The notes: generated from the letters alone by a model not told the origin. Shown: positions 9,403-17,978, counted from the first letter of the stretch. The stretch: DNA of 64,000 bases from Tropicibacter oceani (GCF_029958925.1 NZ_CP124616.1:806001-870000), one strand, 5' to 3'. Made by a program: numbers and translations.

Positions 9403-12006
9403 ATGGCGTCCGGCAAGTCCGATCTCAAGGATATTCTTGGCGAAATTCGCTGGCCTCTGCTGCTGACCCGGTGGGGGATGGTGGCGGAACGGCTGGTGCG
9501 GGCGTTCTGGCCGCTGTGGTCGATCCTGATCGTCGGACTGGCGCTGTTGATGCTGGGTGTGCAGGACACGGTCGCGGTCGAATGGGTCTGGGGCATTGGG
9601 GCGGTTCTGGGGCTGGGCGCGCTTTGGGCGCTGGTGCGCGGGGCGCGGCAGTTCCGCTGGCCGACGCGGGACGGTGCGCTGTTGCGGCTGGACGGAACGC
9701 TTCGTGGCAATCCGATTCAGGCGACCATGGACCGGCAGGCCATTGGCGCGGGGGATGCCGCGTCTTTGGCGGTCTGGAAGGCGCATCAGGAACGTATGCG
9801 CGCGCGGCTGCGCGAAGCGCGGGCGGTCGAACCGGACCTGCGGGTGTCGCGCGCTGACCCCTTTGCGTTGCGCTATGCCGCCTTGTTGATGCTGTCGGTG
9901 GCGATCCTGTTCGGATCGCTGATGCGGGTGCAATCGGTGACGGGAATGGGGGCCGGTGGGCCGGACCTGACCCAGGGCCCCAGCTGGGAAGGCTGGATGG
10001 CCCCGCCGGGCTATACGCGGATGCCGTCGATTTACCTCAATGACATCATCGCGGGGTCTTTGGAGGTGCCGGAGGGCGCGCAGATCACCTTGCGGATGTA
10101 CGGCGAGGTTGGCGCGTTGGTGGTGGACGAAACCGTATCGGGCCGCCCCCTGCCGGAAGAAGCGGCGCAAGCCACCGCGCAGGATTTCGAAGTTGTGCGG
10201 TCGGGCCAACTGGCCATTGACGGGCCGGGAGGCCGAGTTTGGGACATCGCGATGATCCCCGACATCGCGCCGACCGTGGTTCGCGAGGGCGAAATCGAGG
10301 TCAGCTATGAGGGCGAGGCGCAGATCCCGTTTGCTGCCAGCGACGATCACGGGATCGAGGCCGGGACGGCTGTTTTTACCCTGTCGCTGGAGGATGTGGA
10401 TCGCCGCTATGGCCGCCGTATGGCGCCCGAGGCGCGCCCCGCGCTGGAGGTTCCGTTGCCGATGCCGATTTCGGGCAGTCGGGCGGAGTTTACCCAGTCT
10501 CTGGTCGAGAATTTCTCGCTTCATCCCTGGGCCAATCTGCCGGTGCGGCTGGAGCTGAGCGTATCGGATGCGCGTGGGCAGAAGGGCCTGTCGGAACCCC
10601 AGGTTCTGACTCTGCCGGGACGCCGGTTCTTTGACCCCGTGGCGGCGGCGCTGATCGAGCAACGTCAGGCGCTGTTGTGGAATCGCGACAATGCCCGCGA
10701 CATTTCGATGATCCTGCGGGCGGTTTCGAACAAACCCGGCAGCCTGTTTCGCAAAGAGGTTCTTTACCTGCGGCTGAGAACGCTTTTGCAGCGGATCGAG
10801 GTTTCGGCACGCTATGGGCTGAGCGATGAGGCGCAGGCCGAGATTGCGCAGGCGATGTGGGATCTGGCGCTAGAGCTGGAAGAGGGGGATCTGGATGATG
10901 CCCGCGAGCGGCTGAAACGGGCGCAGGAGCGGCTGGCCGAGGCGATGAAGAACGGCGCCTCGGATCAGGAAATTGCCGAGTTGATGCAGGAACTGCGCGA
11001 GGCGACGCAGGATTACATGCGGCAACTGGCGCAGGAACAGCGCCGCCAGGCCGAACAGAACCCGGACATGGCGCAGCAGGACCCGCAGAACATGATCGAG
11101 ATGTCGCAGGACGATATCCAGCGCATGATGGACCGGATTCAGGAACTGATGGAAGAAGGCCGCATGGACGAGGCCATGGAGGCGATGCGGCAGCTTCAGG
11201 AAATGCTGGAGAACATGCAGATCACCGAAGGCCAGGGCCAGGGCGGCCAGTCGCCGGGTGAACAGGCGATGGAAGGCCTGTCGGAAACCCTGCGCGACCA
11301 GCAGGAGCTGTCGGACGAAGCGTTCCGCGATCTGCAAGAGCAGTTCAACCGCGGAGAGGGCCAAGAAGGTCAGCAACAAGGGCAGCAAGAGGGCCAGCAG
11401 GGTCAGCAACAACCCGGGCAACAGCAAGGCGAGGGCCAAGGCCAGCAGCAACCCGGCCAGCAGCAAGGTCAGGGGCAAGAGCAAGGACAAGGCCAGAACG
11501 GTCAGTCGCTGGAGCAGAGCCTGGCCGATCGCCAACGCGCCTTGCGGGACGAGTTGAACCGGCAGAGGCGCAATCTGCCAGGGCAGGGCACCGAAGGCGG
11601 CGAAAGCGCGGCCGAGGCGCTGGGCCGGGCCGAGGGGGCCATGGACGGCGCCGAAGAGGCGCTGCGTGACGGCGATCTTGCCGAGGCGATCGACCAGCAG
11701 TCCGAAGCCATGGAGGCGCTGCGCGAGGGCCTGCGCAATCTGGGCGAGGCGCTGGCGCAACAGCAACAGCAAAATCAGGGCCAGCAGGGCTTTGCCGAGG
11801 GCGGTCAGCCGCAGGAACAACGCGACCCGCTGGGTCGTGATCCCGGGAATTCCGGTCAGGTCGGATCGGATGAGGGGCTGTTGCAGGGTGAGGATGTCTA
11901 TCGTCGGGCGCAGGAACTGCTGGACGAATTGCGCCAGCGGTCGGGTGACGCAGAGCGCCCCCGGGCGGAACTGGATTACCTGGAGCGGCTTTTGGACCGG
12001 TTCTGA
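9403..12006 (+). CDS. TIGR02302/DUF4175 family membrane protein with Gln-rich region (867 aa)
   Basis: A large alphaproteobacterial protein of unknown function. Residues 1-75 contain two membrane helices and a third lies around 165-185. A beta-rich domain follows, then a helical, Met/Gln/Glu-rich region from about 490. Residues 645-705 are an almost pure Gln/Gly/Glu low-complexity tract and a second Gln run lies near 785-790. The family is known by this architecture and is usually encoded next to lysA in Rhodobacteraceae. The ATG at 9403 has AAGGAG 6 nt upstream; the earlier in-frame start at 9364 does not. Confidence 0.88.
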   Translation: MASGKSDLKDILGEIRWPLLLTRWGMVAERLVRAFWPLWSILIVGLALLMLGVQDTVAVEWVWGIGAVLGLGALWALVRGARQFRWPTRDGALLRLDGTLRGNPIQATMDRQAIGAGDAASLAVWKAHQERMRARLREARAVEPDLRVSRADPFALRYAALLMLSVAILFGSLMRVQSVTGMGAGGPDLTQGPSWEGWMAPPGYTRMPSIYLNDIIAGSLEVPEGAQITLRMYGEVGALVVDETVSGRPLPEEAAQATAQDFEVVRSGQLAIDGPGGRVWDIAMIPDIAPTVVREGEIEVSYEGEAQIPFAASDDHGIEAGTAVFTLSLEDVDRRYGRRMAPEARPALEVPLPMPISGSRAEFTQSLVENFSLHPWANLPVRLELSVSDARGQKGLSEPQVLTLPGRRFFDPVAAALIEQRQALLWNRDNARDISMILRAVSNKPGSLFRKEVLYLRLRTLLQRIEVSARYGLSDEAQAEIAQAMWDLALELEEGDLDDARERLKRAQERLAEAMKNGASDQEIAELMQELREATQDYMRQLAQEQRRQAEQNPDMAQQDPQNMIEMSQDDIQRMMDRIQELMEEGRMDEAMEAMRQLQEMLENMQITEGQGQGGQSPGEQAMEGLSETLRDQQELSDEAFRDLQEQFNRGEGQEGQQQGQQEGQQGQQQPGQQQGEGQGQQQPGQQQGQGQEQGQGQNGQSLEQSLADRQRALRDELNRQRRNLPGQGTEGGESAAEALGRAEGAMDGAEEALRDGDLAEAIDQQSEAMEALREGLRNLGEALAQQQQQNQGQQGFAEGGQPQEQRDPLGRDPGNSGQVGSDEGLLQGEDVYRRAQELLDELRQRSGDAERPRAELDYLERLLDRF

Positions 12007-12016
12007 TCTGATTGAG

Positions 12017-12044
12017 CGCCTGCGGCGCGCAGGTGTCTTGTTTG
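12017..12044 (+). terminator. Putative intrinsic terminator after the TIGR02302 gene
   Basis: CGCCTGC pairs with GCAGGTG around a 5-nt loop (one G-T pair), followed by TCTTGTTT. It lies 10 nt after the stop codon. The stem is short, so it may be weak. Confidence 0.4.
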
Positions 12045-12100
12045 CGCCCGGGGCGGATGTTGGGGCGAAAGACCGGCGCCTGCGTTTGTGGCGACGGGCG

Positions 12101-12137
12101 GATGCCTCCGGCGGGAGTATTTGCGCCAAGAAGAAGA
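12101..12137 (+). repeat. Partial copy of the dispersed palindromic repeat
   Basis: CCGGCGGGAGTATTTGCGCC followed by AAGAAGAAG matches the right half of the element at 7901 and 51861, but lacks the GGGGGC..GCCCCC palindrome. It abuts the stop codon of the convergent arfB gene. Confidence 0.6.
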
Positions 12138-12557
12138 TCAGGTGTGAGGATCGACCTTGCCGCGCAGGGATTTGACCTCGGCGCGCTCTTTCTTGGCTTT
12201 GATGCGACGTTTCTTTGAGCCCAGGGTGGGGCGCGTCGCGATGCGCCGTTTGGGTTTTTCGCAGGCCTGGCGGATCAGTTCGGCCAGACGGTCACGCGCG
12301 ATTTCGCGGTTGCGGGCCTGACTGCGGGTGTCTTCGACCTGGATGACCAGCGTGCCCTCTTTGGTCCAGCGCCGTCCGGCCAGTTTGCGCAGGCGGTTCT
12401 TGACCGGCGCGGGCAGGTTGGGTGAGCGCTCGGCCTCGAAGCGCAGTTCGACGGCGGTCGAAACCTTGTTGACGTTCTGGCCGCCCGGACCGGACGAGCG
12501 GATGAACTGTTCGGTCAGTTCCCAGTCTTCGATGGTGATGTGGTCGTTGATGCGCAT
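12138..12557 (-). CDS. arfB: Peptidyl-tRNA hydrolase ArfB (alternative ribosome-rescue factor)
   Basis: A 139-residue class-I release-factor homologue with the catalytic GGQ motif in SSGPGGQNVNK (residues 22-32). It has no codon-recognition domain and a long basic C-terminal tail rich in Lys/Arg (LGSKKRRIKAKKERAEVK). In ArfB/YaeJ that tail enters the empty mRNA channel of stalled ribosomes. The size and tail match the family well. The ATG at 12557 is the natural start (MRINDHITIEDWEL). Confidence 0.93.
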   Translation of the reverse strand: MRINDHITIEDWELTEQFIRSSGPGGQNVNKVSTAVELRFEAERSPNLPAPVKNRLRKLAGRRWTKEGTLVIQVEDTRSQARNREIARDRLAELIRQACEKPKRRIATRPTLGSKKRRIKAKKERAEVKSLRGKVDPHT

Positions 12558-12600
12558 GGGACTTTGCTACAGCAGATCGCGGGCGTGGTGAATGGCAGGG

Positions 12601-12635
12601 GTAAACGAAAAGGGCCGCCCCTGCAGGCGACCCTT
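12601..12635 (-). terminator. Intrinsic terminator on the minus strand
   Basis: Read on the minus strand, GGGTCGCC (12633-12626) pairs with GGCGGCCC (12619-12612) across a TGCAGG loop, with one G-U pair and flanking A-T pairs. TTTTCGTTT follows. It lies upstream of arfB, not after a protein gene, so it must end a short transcript starting between 12640 and 12880, or attenuate read-through from the transporter gene at 12884. Confidence 0.7.
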
Positions 12636-12703
12636 CGAGAATTAGGAGGCGGGGCCGGTTAGGCTGCTCGCCAGTTGGGGGAATTCGCGCCCCAGGGTCT
12701 GCC

Positions 12704-12760
12704 CTAGATCGCTTTTCCTCCGACTGTTCCGACACCTCTCTCCAATGTTTCTCTGACCAC
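12704..12760 (-). CDS. Possible 18-residue leader peptide with perfect Shine-Dalgarno
   Basis: A GTG start at 12760 is preceded by AAAGGAGGTGATCCA, which is complementary to the complete 3' end of 16S rRNA, at an ideal 7-nt spacing from AGGAGG. The frame reads MVRETLERGVGTVGGKAI and stops at TAG (12706-12704), about 70 nt before the intrinsic terminator. There is no run of a single amino acid as in classical attenuator peptides. The ribosome-binding site is the main evidence; an alternative GTG inside the site itself (12768) gives another frame running into arfB. Confidence 0.35.
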   Translation of the reverse strand: MVRETLERGVGTVGGKAI

Positions 12761-12883
12761 TGGATCACCTCCTTTCAGCTGTTAAAACGCGCGAGGCGTC
12801 ATGGCTGATGTGGGGTGTTCCCGCACCGCCGCCTCAAGATGATGTTGGCACGGGTAAGGTGATCCACAAAGACTTTTTTTCCC

Positions 12884-13534
12884 TCAGGCCGGAATTTCCG
12901 GCCGGGTCGCCCGCGAAACGATCAGTTTGAAGGGGACCAGGGCGATCAGGGCGAGGGACAGTTTCACCAGCCAATCGGCAAAGGCAAGCGACACCCAGAG
13001 CGGCGCCATGGGGCCCGCGTTCATGAAGGGCACGGCCTCCCATGCCCAGTTGATGGCGCTGTCGGCGTCGGCGCCGAACAGGGTGATCGTGGCGGAAAAG
13101 GCGATGGAAAAGAACAGCACGGTGTCGAGGGCCGAGCCGACCAGCGTCGAGATCAGCGGCGCGCGCCACCATTTGCCCGCGCGAAAGCGGTTGAACACGG
13201 TGATGTCGGTCAGCTGCGCCACGAGAAAGCCGATGCCCGAGGCGACGGCAATGCGCAGCGGTACGGCGGCGTATTCATAACCGTCGCCCTGCAGCATGAT
13301 CTGGCTGCCGATCAGCGAACACAGGACGCCGGTGACAAAGCCGGCGGCGACGACCTTGCGCGCGGGGCCGGCGCCATAGACGCGGTTCATCACGTCTGTC
13401 ACCAGAAAGGCCAGCGGATAGGTGAAGGCGCCCCAGGTCAGCAGGCCATCAAGCACAAGGAATTGGACGAGGATGTTCGAGGCCACGACGATGGCGGCCA
13501 TGGCAAGAATGCCGGGAAGGTAAGTGCGCGTCAT
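12884..13534 (-). CDS. Queuosine precursor transporter (YhhQ/VUT family, 216 aa)
   Basis: An integral membrane protein with six to seven helices and the family's typical segments (AFLVTDVMNRVYG, GIGFLVAQLTDITVF, and WWRAPLISTLVGSALDTVLF). YhhQ imports the queuosine precursors preQ0 and preQ1 for tRNA modification. The frame is open 30 codons further upstream, but MTRTYLPG at 13534 starts just before the first helix and gives the usual family length. Same strand as the phytase-like gene upstream, 64 nt away. Confidence 0.88.
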   Translation of the reverse strand: MTRTYLPGILAMAAIVVASNILVQFLVLDGLLTWGAFTYPLAFLVTDVMNRVYGAGPARKVVAAGFVTGVLCSLIGSQIMLQGDGYEYAAVPLRIAVASGIGFLVAQLTDITVFNRFRAGKWWRAPLISTLVGSALDTVLFFSIAFSATITLFGADADSAINWAWEAVPFMNAGPMAPLWVSLAFADWLVKLSLALIALVPFKLIVSRATRPEIPA

Positions 13535-13598
13535 ATCGGTTACCCGTTTTTGCAAGGTTGCGGGGACTTGGCCCGGCAGGGTGCCGGACGGGCGGGCT

Positions 13599-14519
13599 TT
13601 AACGCTTGGTCGATTGTGACGCAAGGGATTCCGTCACGGCGTATTCCACGAACTCGGTCCGCTGCAGAAAGGGGCGAAAGTTGTCGTCCGAGACCATGGT
13701 CATCCGGATCGTGCCGTCATTGGCGCGCCAGACCGAGATGCCTTCGAGGTTGTCGTGCCTGAGCGCGGGGCTTTCAAGAAGCGTTTCTTCGCGGTGGACC
13801 TTGTCTCCGGTCACATCAAAGCGCCGGACGCGGCTGCGAAATCCGTAGCCGGTGAACTGGCGTTCCAGCAGGTAAAACCAGCCATCGGGGCCGAAATCGG
13901 CACCCACGGGCAAAAAGCCCGCATCGCGGCGCAGGCTGAAAGGCTGGCTCCAGCCTTTGCCGTCAAAGCGCCAGACCGGAAAGGGCCGGGTCATCTGCCC
14001 CGAGCGTTCGGGCAGGGTATACAGCCGCCCCCGCGCGTCGATGGCCAGCGCCTCGAGCCCCGAGTTGGCCTGCAAACCCTTGAAATCCTGCGCGCGGGGC
14101 AGGGCGGTTGCCTTGCCGCCGGGGGAATAGGCCCAGACGCGGTGCCGCCATTCGAACGAGATGAACAGCGTGCCATCGTCCGCCAGTGCCAGCCCTTCGG
14201 AATCGGCAAGGGCATCCTTTAGCGGTTGGCCCTTGGGGTCGCGCAGCGCCTGCCAGCCAGCGTTCTGAACCCCGGTGATGCGGGTCTTGTCGCGGGTAAA
14301 GCTGCCCTTGACCAGCTTGGCGCGGTCGCTGAGCGCGACAAAGCCCATGCCGTTGTCGGTGATTTCGATGCCCGACAGGCCGCCAAGTTCGGCATCGCCG
14401 CTGCGCCAGGTGTAGCTGCCTAGATATGTGGCCTTTTCCGCCGCCAGCACGGTTGTGACCTGCGCGAAAAGGCAAGTCAGACCGACAGCCAGAAGGCTGC
14501 CCAGGTTTGGGGTTTTCAT
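13599..14519 (-). CDS. Exported esterase-like protein of the phytase family (306 aa)
   Basis: A signal peptide at residues 1-26 (SLLAVGLTCLFAQVTTVLAA) precedes a beta-propeller-like domain containing LGGLSGIEI, DSEGLALADDGTLFISFEWR and HDNLEGISVWR. These match the esterase-like activity of phytase family (PF13449). The substrate is unknown; periplasmic location is inferred. The gene follows mepA by 13 nt on the same strand, so the two are probably co-transcribed. Confidence 0.8.
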   Translation of the reverse strand: MKTPNLGSLLAVGLTCLFAQVTTVLAAEKATYLGSYTWRSGDAELGGLSGIEITDNGMGFVALSDRAKLVKGSFTRDKTRITGVQNAGWQALRDPKGQPLKDALADSEGLALADDGTLFISFEWRHRVWAYSPGGKATALPRAQDFKGLQANSGLEALAIDARGRLYTLPERSGQMTRPFPVWRFDGKGWSQPFSLRRDAGFLPVGADFGPDGWFYLLERQFTGYGFRSRVRRFDVTGDKVHREETLLESPALRHDNLEGISVWRANDGTIRMTMVSDDNFRPFLQRTEFVEYAVTESLASQSTKR

Positions 14520-14532
14520 GTCCTGGACCGTT

Positions 14533-15462
14533 TCAGTTCGAGGTCAGCACCTGGCCGCATTGACCGGGAAGGTCCGCCAAGGTCAGTTCGCGCTTGGGTT
14601 TGGGCGCAGGGGCGTTGGGATCGGGCGGCGGCGGGTTCAGGATGTTGCGCACCCACTGTTCGGCATCGGCGCAGCCATCCCCGGCGGGCGGCGGGCTTTG
14701 ATCGACGCAGCCTTTGGCGCCCTTGGGGCAGTTCAGGCGTACGTGGAAATGATAGTGGTGTCCCCACCATGGCCGCACCTTGCGCAGCCAGGCGCGATCG
14801 CCCTTTTCATCGTTGCACATCTGCACCTTGGCGCCGGGAAAGATGAAAATCCGGGCGACGCGCGGGTCGCTGGCGGCGGCCTTGATGATTTCGTGATGGG
14901 CGCGGGTCCAGTTGTTGTTGGTATAGGCGCCCGACGAACGGCGCATCGAGATGGACGAGATGTTCTCGCGCTGCTGGACAGTGAGGTTCAGATCGTTTGC
15001 AGGCAGCATCCAGATATCGGCATCAAGGCCGATCTGGTGGCTGGCGTGACCGGTCAGCATGGGTCCGCCGCGCGGCTGGCTTAGATCGCCGACATAGAGA
15101 CCCTTCCAGCCGGGCTGGCGCGCGGCCTTGCGGCTGAGGTCCTGAACAAAGTCGACCAGCTCGGGCTGGCCCCAGTTACGGTTGCGCGACAGGCGCATGG
15201 CCTGCCAGGTCGGCCCGGTTTCGGGCAGCTGGGCGGCCCCGGCCTGACAGCCCTTGGAATAGGACCCGAACGGCGCGGAAGGCTGAGCCGAGGCACTGGC
15301 CTTGGCGCCGAACAGTTGTTTGGCCTGTTTCGACGACAGGACCGGATCAATCGGCTGCGCGGGTGCCTTGATCCTTTCGCCGGAAATATCGCGCCCCTGC
15401 CCGCCGCCGACACAGGCGGTCAGCGTTGCGACCAGGGACAGGGTCAAGAGCACTCGGAACAT
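14533..15462 (-). CDS. mepA: Penicillin-insensitive murein endopeptidase
   Basis: A LAS-type metallopeptidase that cleaves D-Ala-meso-DAP cross-links in peptidoglycan. The family signatures GPMLTGHASHQIGLDADIW (zinc His and Asp ligands) and WWGHHYHFHVRLNCP (His ligands) are intact. The N-terminus is a lipoprotein signal (LVATLTAC, Cys at residue 17), so this version is membrane-anchored. The C-terminus has a Pro-rich tail. It starts 4 nt after the stop of the MFS gene, so it lies in an operon with it. Confidence 0.93.
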   Translation of the reverse strand: MFRVLLTLSLVATLTACVGGGQGRDISGERIKAPAQPIDPVLSSKQAKQLFGAKASASAQPSAPFGSYSKGCQAGAAQLPETGPTWQAMRLSRNRNWGQPELVDFVQDLSRKAARQPGWKGLYVGDLSQPRGGPMLTGHASHQIGLDADIWMLPANDLNLTVQQRENISSISMRRSSGAYTNNNWTRAHHEIIKAAASDPRVARIFIFPGAKVQMCNDEKGDRAWLRKVRPWWGHHYHFHVRLNCPKGAKGCVDQSPPPAGDGCADAEQWVRNILNPPPPDPNAPAPKPKRELTLADLPGQCGQVLTSN

Positions 15463-15466
15463 GGGG

Positions 15467-16795
15467 TCAATCTCCGTCTGGTTGCACCCAGCGTAGCAGA
15501 AGAAGCCCGATGGCGAAAAGGGCGATCAGCGGGGAAACGCCCAATTGCTGCGATCCGGTAAGCGCGGTCGTCACACCGATCAGCAAAGGGGCAAGGAACG
15601 AGGTGGCCTTGCCCGTCAGGGCATAAAGACCAAAGGATTCGGTGATATGGGCCGGGTCGGCCTGCCGGACCATCATGGTGCGCGAGGCAGACTGGATCAC
15701 CCCGCCCGCCGCGCCGATGATCGCGCCGAAGACGTAAAAGGCCACGTCGGGCAAGGTCGAGTCTGCACCGACCTGAATGCCAAGGACCGAACCGGGCTGA
15801 ATCGTGACGATGCCGATGGCCACGCCCATCAGGATGATGACGCAGACCTTGATCACCGGCTTGGGGCCAAAGGCGCTGTCGCAATGGCCGCCGATCATGG
15901 CAAAGACGGCGCCGGAAATGATGGCCAGGATGCCAAAGACGGCGGTGTCGACCACGGTCCAGCCCAGAACGCCAACCGCGTAGATGCCGCCAAAGGTATA
16001 CATGCCGTTCAGCGCATCGCGGTAGAACATGCTTGAGGCCAGGTAGGCAAAGCGCGACGGATGGCGGGGCAGGTGGCGGATATTGCGCCACAGGGTTTGC
16101 AGCGCCTTGCGGACGGCGCCCTTTGGGGCGGGCGCGCTGCGCGGGTCGCGCACCCACAGGAAAAAGGGGATCATGAAGATCGCGTACCAGATCGCGGTCA
16201 GCGGACCGACAAAACGGGTGCCTTCGCGGGCTTCGGCATCCAGCCCGAACAGGGGATTCAGCTTGGCATAGGTCAGCCCGGTTTCGGGGCTTTCGGCAAA
16301 GAAGGCCAGCATGATGACCAGGGTCAGCAGCCCGCCAAGATATCCAAAGGCCCAGCCGTTGCCGGAAATTCGACCGATTTCCTCGCGGCTGCCCAGATCG
16401 GGCAGCATGGCGTTGGTAAAGATCGTCGCGAACTCCATCCCGATCAGCCCAAGCGCAAAGAAGAACAGCGTCTGGAACAGGTCGAAATTCGTCGGCGCGG
16501 CAAACCACAGCATGCCCGATCCAACCACGTAAAGCCCCGAGAACAGCCAGATCCAGCGCAGCCGGTTGCCCCCGGTATCGGCCATGGCGCCAAGGATCGG
16601 GGCCAGCAAGGCGATCACGATGCCGGCGGCCGCGATGCCAAAGCCCCAGGCCGCCTGCGCCCGCGATCCATCGCCGATCAACTGGCCCACGTAGGGGCCA
16701 AAGATGAAGGTGATCAACAGGGTGTTGTAGGGCTGGCTGGCCCAGTCGAAAAAGAACCAACCCCAAATGCGTTTGCGGTGTGATGGTTGCGCCAT
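15467..16795 (-). CDS. MFS transporter, UMF1/Atg22-like (442 aa)
   Basis: Twelve predicted helices. The N-terminus (IWGWFFFDWASQPYNTLLIT) is typical of the UMF1 family of major facilitator proteins, and the loop GAMADTGGNR corresponds to MFS motif A after helix 2. Substrate unknown for this family. It ends 4 nt before mepA on the same strand. Confidence 0.85.
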   Translation of the reverse strand: MAQPSHRKRIWGWFFFDWASQPYNTLLITFIFGPYVGQLIGDGSRAQAAWGFGIAAAGIVIALLAPILGAMADTGGNRLRWIWLFSGLYVVGSGMLWFAAPTNFDLFQTLFFFALGLIGMEFATIFTNAMLPDLGSREEIGRISGNGWAFGYLGGLLTLVIMLAFFAESPETGLTYAKLNPLFGLDAEAREGTRFVGPLTAIWYAIFMIPFFLWVRDPRSAPAPKGAVRKALQTLWRNIRHLPRHPSRFAYLASSMFYRDALNGMYTFGGIYAVGVLGWTVVDTAVFGILAIISGAVFAMIGGHCDSAFGPKPVIKVCVIILMGVAIGIVTIQPGSVLGIQVGADSTLPDVAFYVFGAIIGAAGGVIQSASRTMMVRQADPAHITESFGLYALTGKATSFLAPLLIGVTTALTGSQQLGVSPLIALFAIGLLLLRWVQPDGD

Positions 16796-16861
16796 GCCCT
16801 GCCCCCTGTTTCGGCGCGATAGAACAGGGAAGGGCCTGATCTGGCAAGCCCTTGACCGGGT

Positions 16862-17410
16862 TTATTCCGGGGCGGTGTCCTGCATGGGGGGCCAGGGGCG
16901 CATGTCCTCGGCCTCGATCCAGCGGGCGACCCAGTCGGGCATCTCGGGCGACGTCGCTTGCAGGCCCATGGCCTGCATGATCCGGTCGGTGGTGACAATG
17001 CCGTTCTTGTCGGTGACGGCAGTGCGGAAAACCGCGTGATTGGCGCAGTCGCCGTTGGTCTTCCACATGCCCTGTTCGATGTACATGAACCGTTTGTCCC
17101 AGGCCAAAAGCCGCGAACGCATCTCGACCCGGTCGAACATCCGCACCCGGCGGCGATAGCGAACGACCGATCCGGCGACCGTCAGGCCCCAGCGCTGTTC
17201 CTTCAGCGTGCGGATCAGCCCGGTGCGCTGGGCAAAGGGAATGCGGCCAAGATCAAAGATCGTCAGGGTCCGGCCGTTGTTCAGCTCGACCCACATGTCC
17301 AGATCATGCGGCCAGCAGATGTGGTGCGACACATGGGTGTCCAGGATGTTCAGACGCGGCGCGCGGCGGGCAAGGTACATGTCCTTGAAAAGACGAATGA
17401 ATGGATACAT
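16862..17410 (-). CDS. Thioesterase-family protein (hot-dog fold, 182 aa)
   Basis: The sequence HVSHHICWPHDLDMWVELNN followed by a region with VAGSVVRYRRRVRMFDRVEM matches the acyl-CoA thioesterase/4-hydroxybenzoyl-CoA-thioesterase-like group (PF13279). These hydrolyse acyl thioesters; the substrate cannot be predicted. GGAG lies 7 nt before the ATG at 17410. It is divergent from yggT and 66 nt upstream of the MFS gene, with which it may be co-transcribed. Confidence 0.8.
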   Translation of the reverse strand: MYPFIRLFKDMYLARRAPRLNILDTHVSHHICWPHDLDMWVELNNGRTLTIFDLGRIPFAQRTGLIRTLKEQRWGLTVAGSVVRYRRRVRMFDRVEMRSRLLAWDKRFMYIEQGMWKTNGDCANHAVFRTAVTDKNGIVTTDRIMQAMGLQATSPEMPDWVARWIEAEDMRPWPPMQDTAPE

Positions 17411-17540
17411 GGGGGGCTCCTGCGGTTGATCCCCTCGTGCGCCTGTGGGGCGGGCGCGTCAACCACGACCTTGCGTCCGACTTGCCCTTTGGGGACGCAG
17501 TGCTTAGGTCTTGCGCGGCGCAAGTGAACACAAAGGGTAT

Positions 17541-17837
17541 ATGATGCAGTCGCTTTTCCAGATCCTGATGCTGATCCTCGACATTGTCTGGTTCTTCATC
17601 ATCGCCCATGTGATCATGAGCTGGCTGATCAATTTCCAGGTTTTGAACCTGCGCCAGCCGCTGGTGGCGCAAATCTGGGACGGCCTAAACCGCATCCTTG
17701 AGCCGCTGTACAGCCGCATCCGGCGGCTTTTGCCGCCGATGGGCGGGCTTGACCTTGCGCCGCTTGCGGTGCTGATCGGGGTTTACGCGCTTCGGATCAT
17801 TCTCGCGAACAACGCTTCGTTCTTTTACGGTTTCTGA
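17541..17837 (+). CDS. YggT family membrane protein (98 aa)
   Basis: Two hydrophobic helices (ILMLILDIVWFFIIAHVIMS and LAPLAVLIGVYALRIILANN) flank a basic loop containing LNRILEPLYSRIRRLLPPMG, the YggT signature. Such proteins are small integral membrane proteins linked to cell division or osmotic stress in other bacteria. Two Met codons in tandem (17541, 17544) are both possible starts. A strong inverted repeat follows the gene. Confidence 0.9.
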   Translation: MMQSLFQILMLILDIVWFFIIAHVIMSWLINFQVLNLRQPLVAQIWDGLNRILEPLYSRIRRLLPPMGGLDLAPLAVLIGVYALRIILANNASFFYGF

Positions 17838-17851
17838 GCGCGGTTGAAGAA

Positions 17852-17880
17852 GAACAGGTTTTTCGTCGAAAAACCTGTTC
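17852..17880. terminator. 14-bp perfect inverted repeat between yggT and recQ
   Basis: GAACAGGTTTTTCG, one T, then CGAAAAACCTGTTC. The arms are perfect, and the stem carries its own T-run. It starts 15 nt after yggT, so a terminator is most likely, although no U-run follows the stem. The very short centre would equally suit a dimeric protein-binding site. Confidence 0.5.
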
Positions 17881-17978
17881 ACCGTTGCGCGTTTTGGTCA
17901 TCGGGGCTTGATTCACCGATTCCCAGTATGTGATTGTCGCGACCAAAGCAGATCTCGTAAAAAACCGGCAGGACCCCC

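Larger units (their letters stand above)
12601..12867 (-). ncRNA. Candidate structured RNA or leader between the transporter and arfB genes
   Basis: This 267-nt stretch has no convincing long gene. On the minus strand it contains TGGATCACCT at 12866-12857, whose exact complement AGGTGATCCA occurs at 12770-12761 and overlaps the very strong Shine-Dalgarno site. The two can form a 10-bp stem that hides the site. An internal CGCCTCCTAATTC near 12645 could also pair with AGGAGG. The element ends in the terminator at 12601-12635. The layout suggests a regulated leader or a small RNA. I do not recognise an Rfam family. Confidence 0.4.

Noticed and set aside
11340-11520. CAGCAAGG-type repeats considered as a tandem repeat or CRISPR-like array
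   Set aside because: They are codons of a Gln/Gly-rich segment in a continuous reading frame, with no spacer structure.
12762-12775. GGATCACCTCCTTT on the plus strand, identical to the 3' end of 16S rRNA
   Set aside because: Nothing upstream resembles 16S rRNA. It is the complement of an extended Shine-Dalgarno site on the minus strand.
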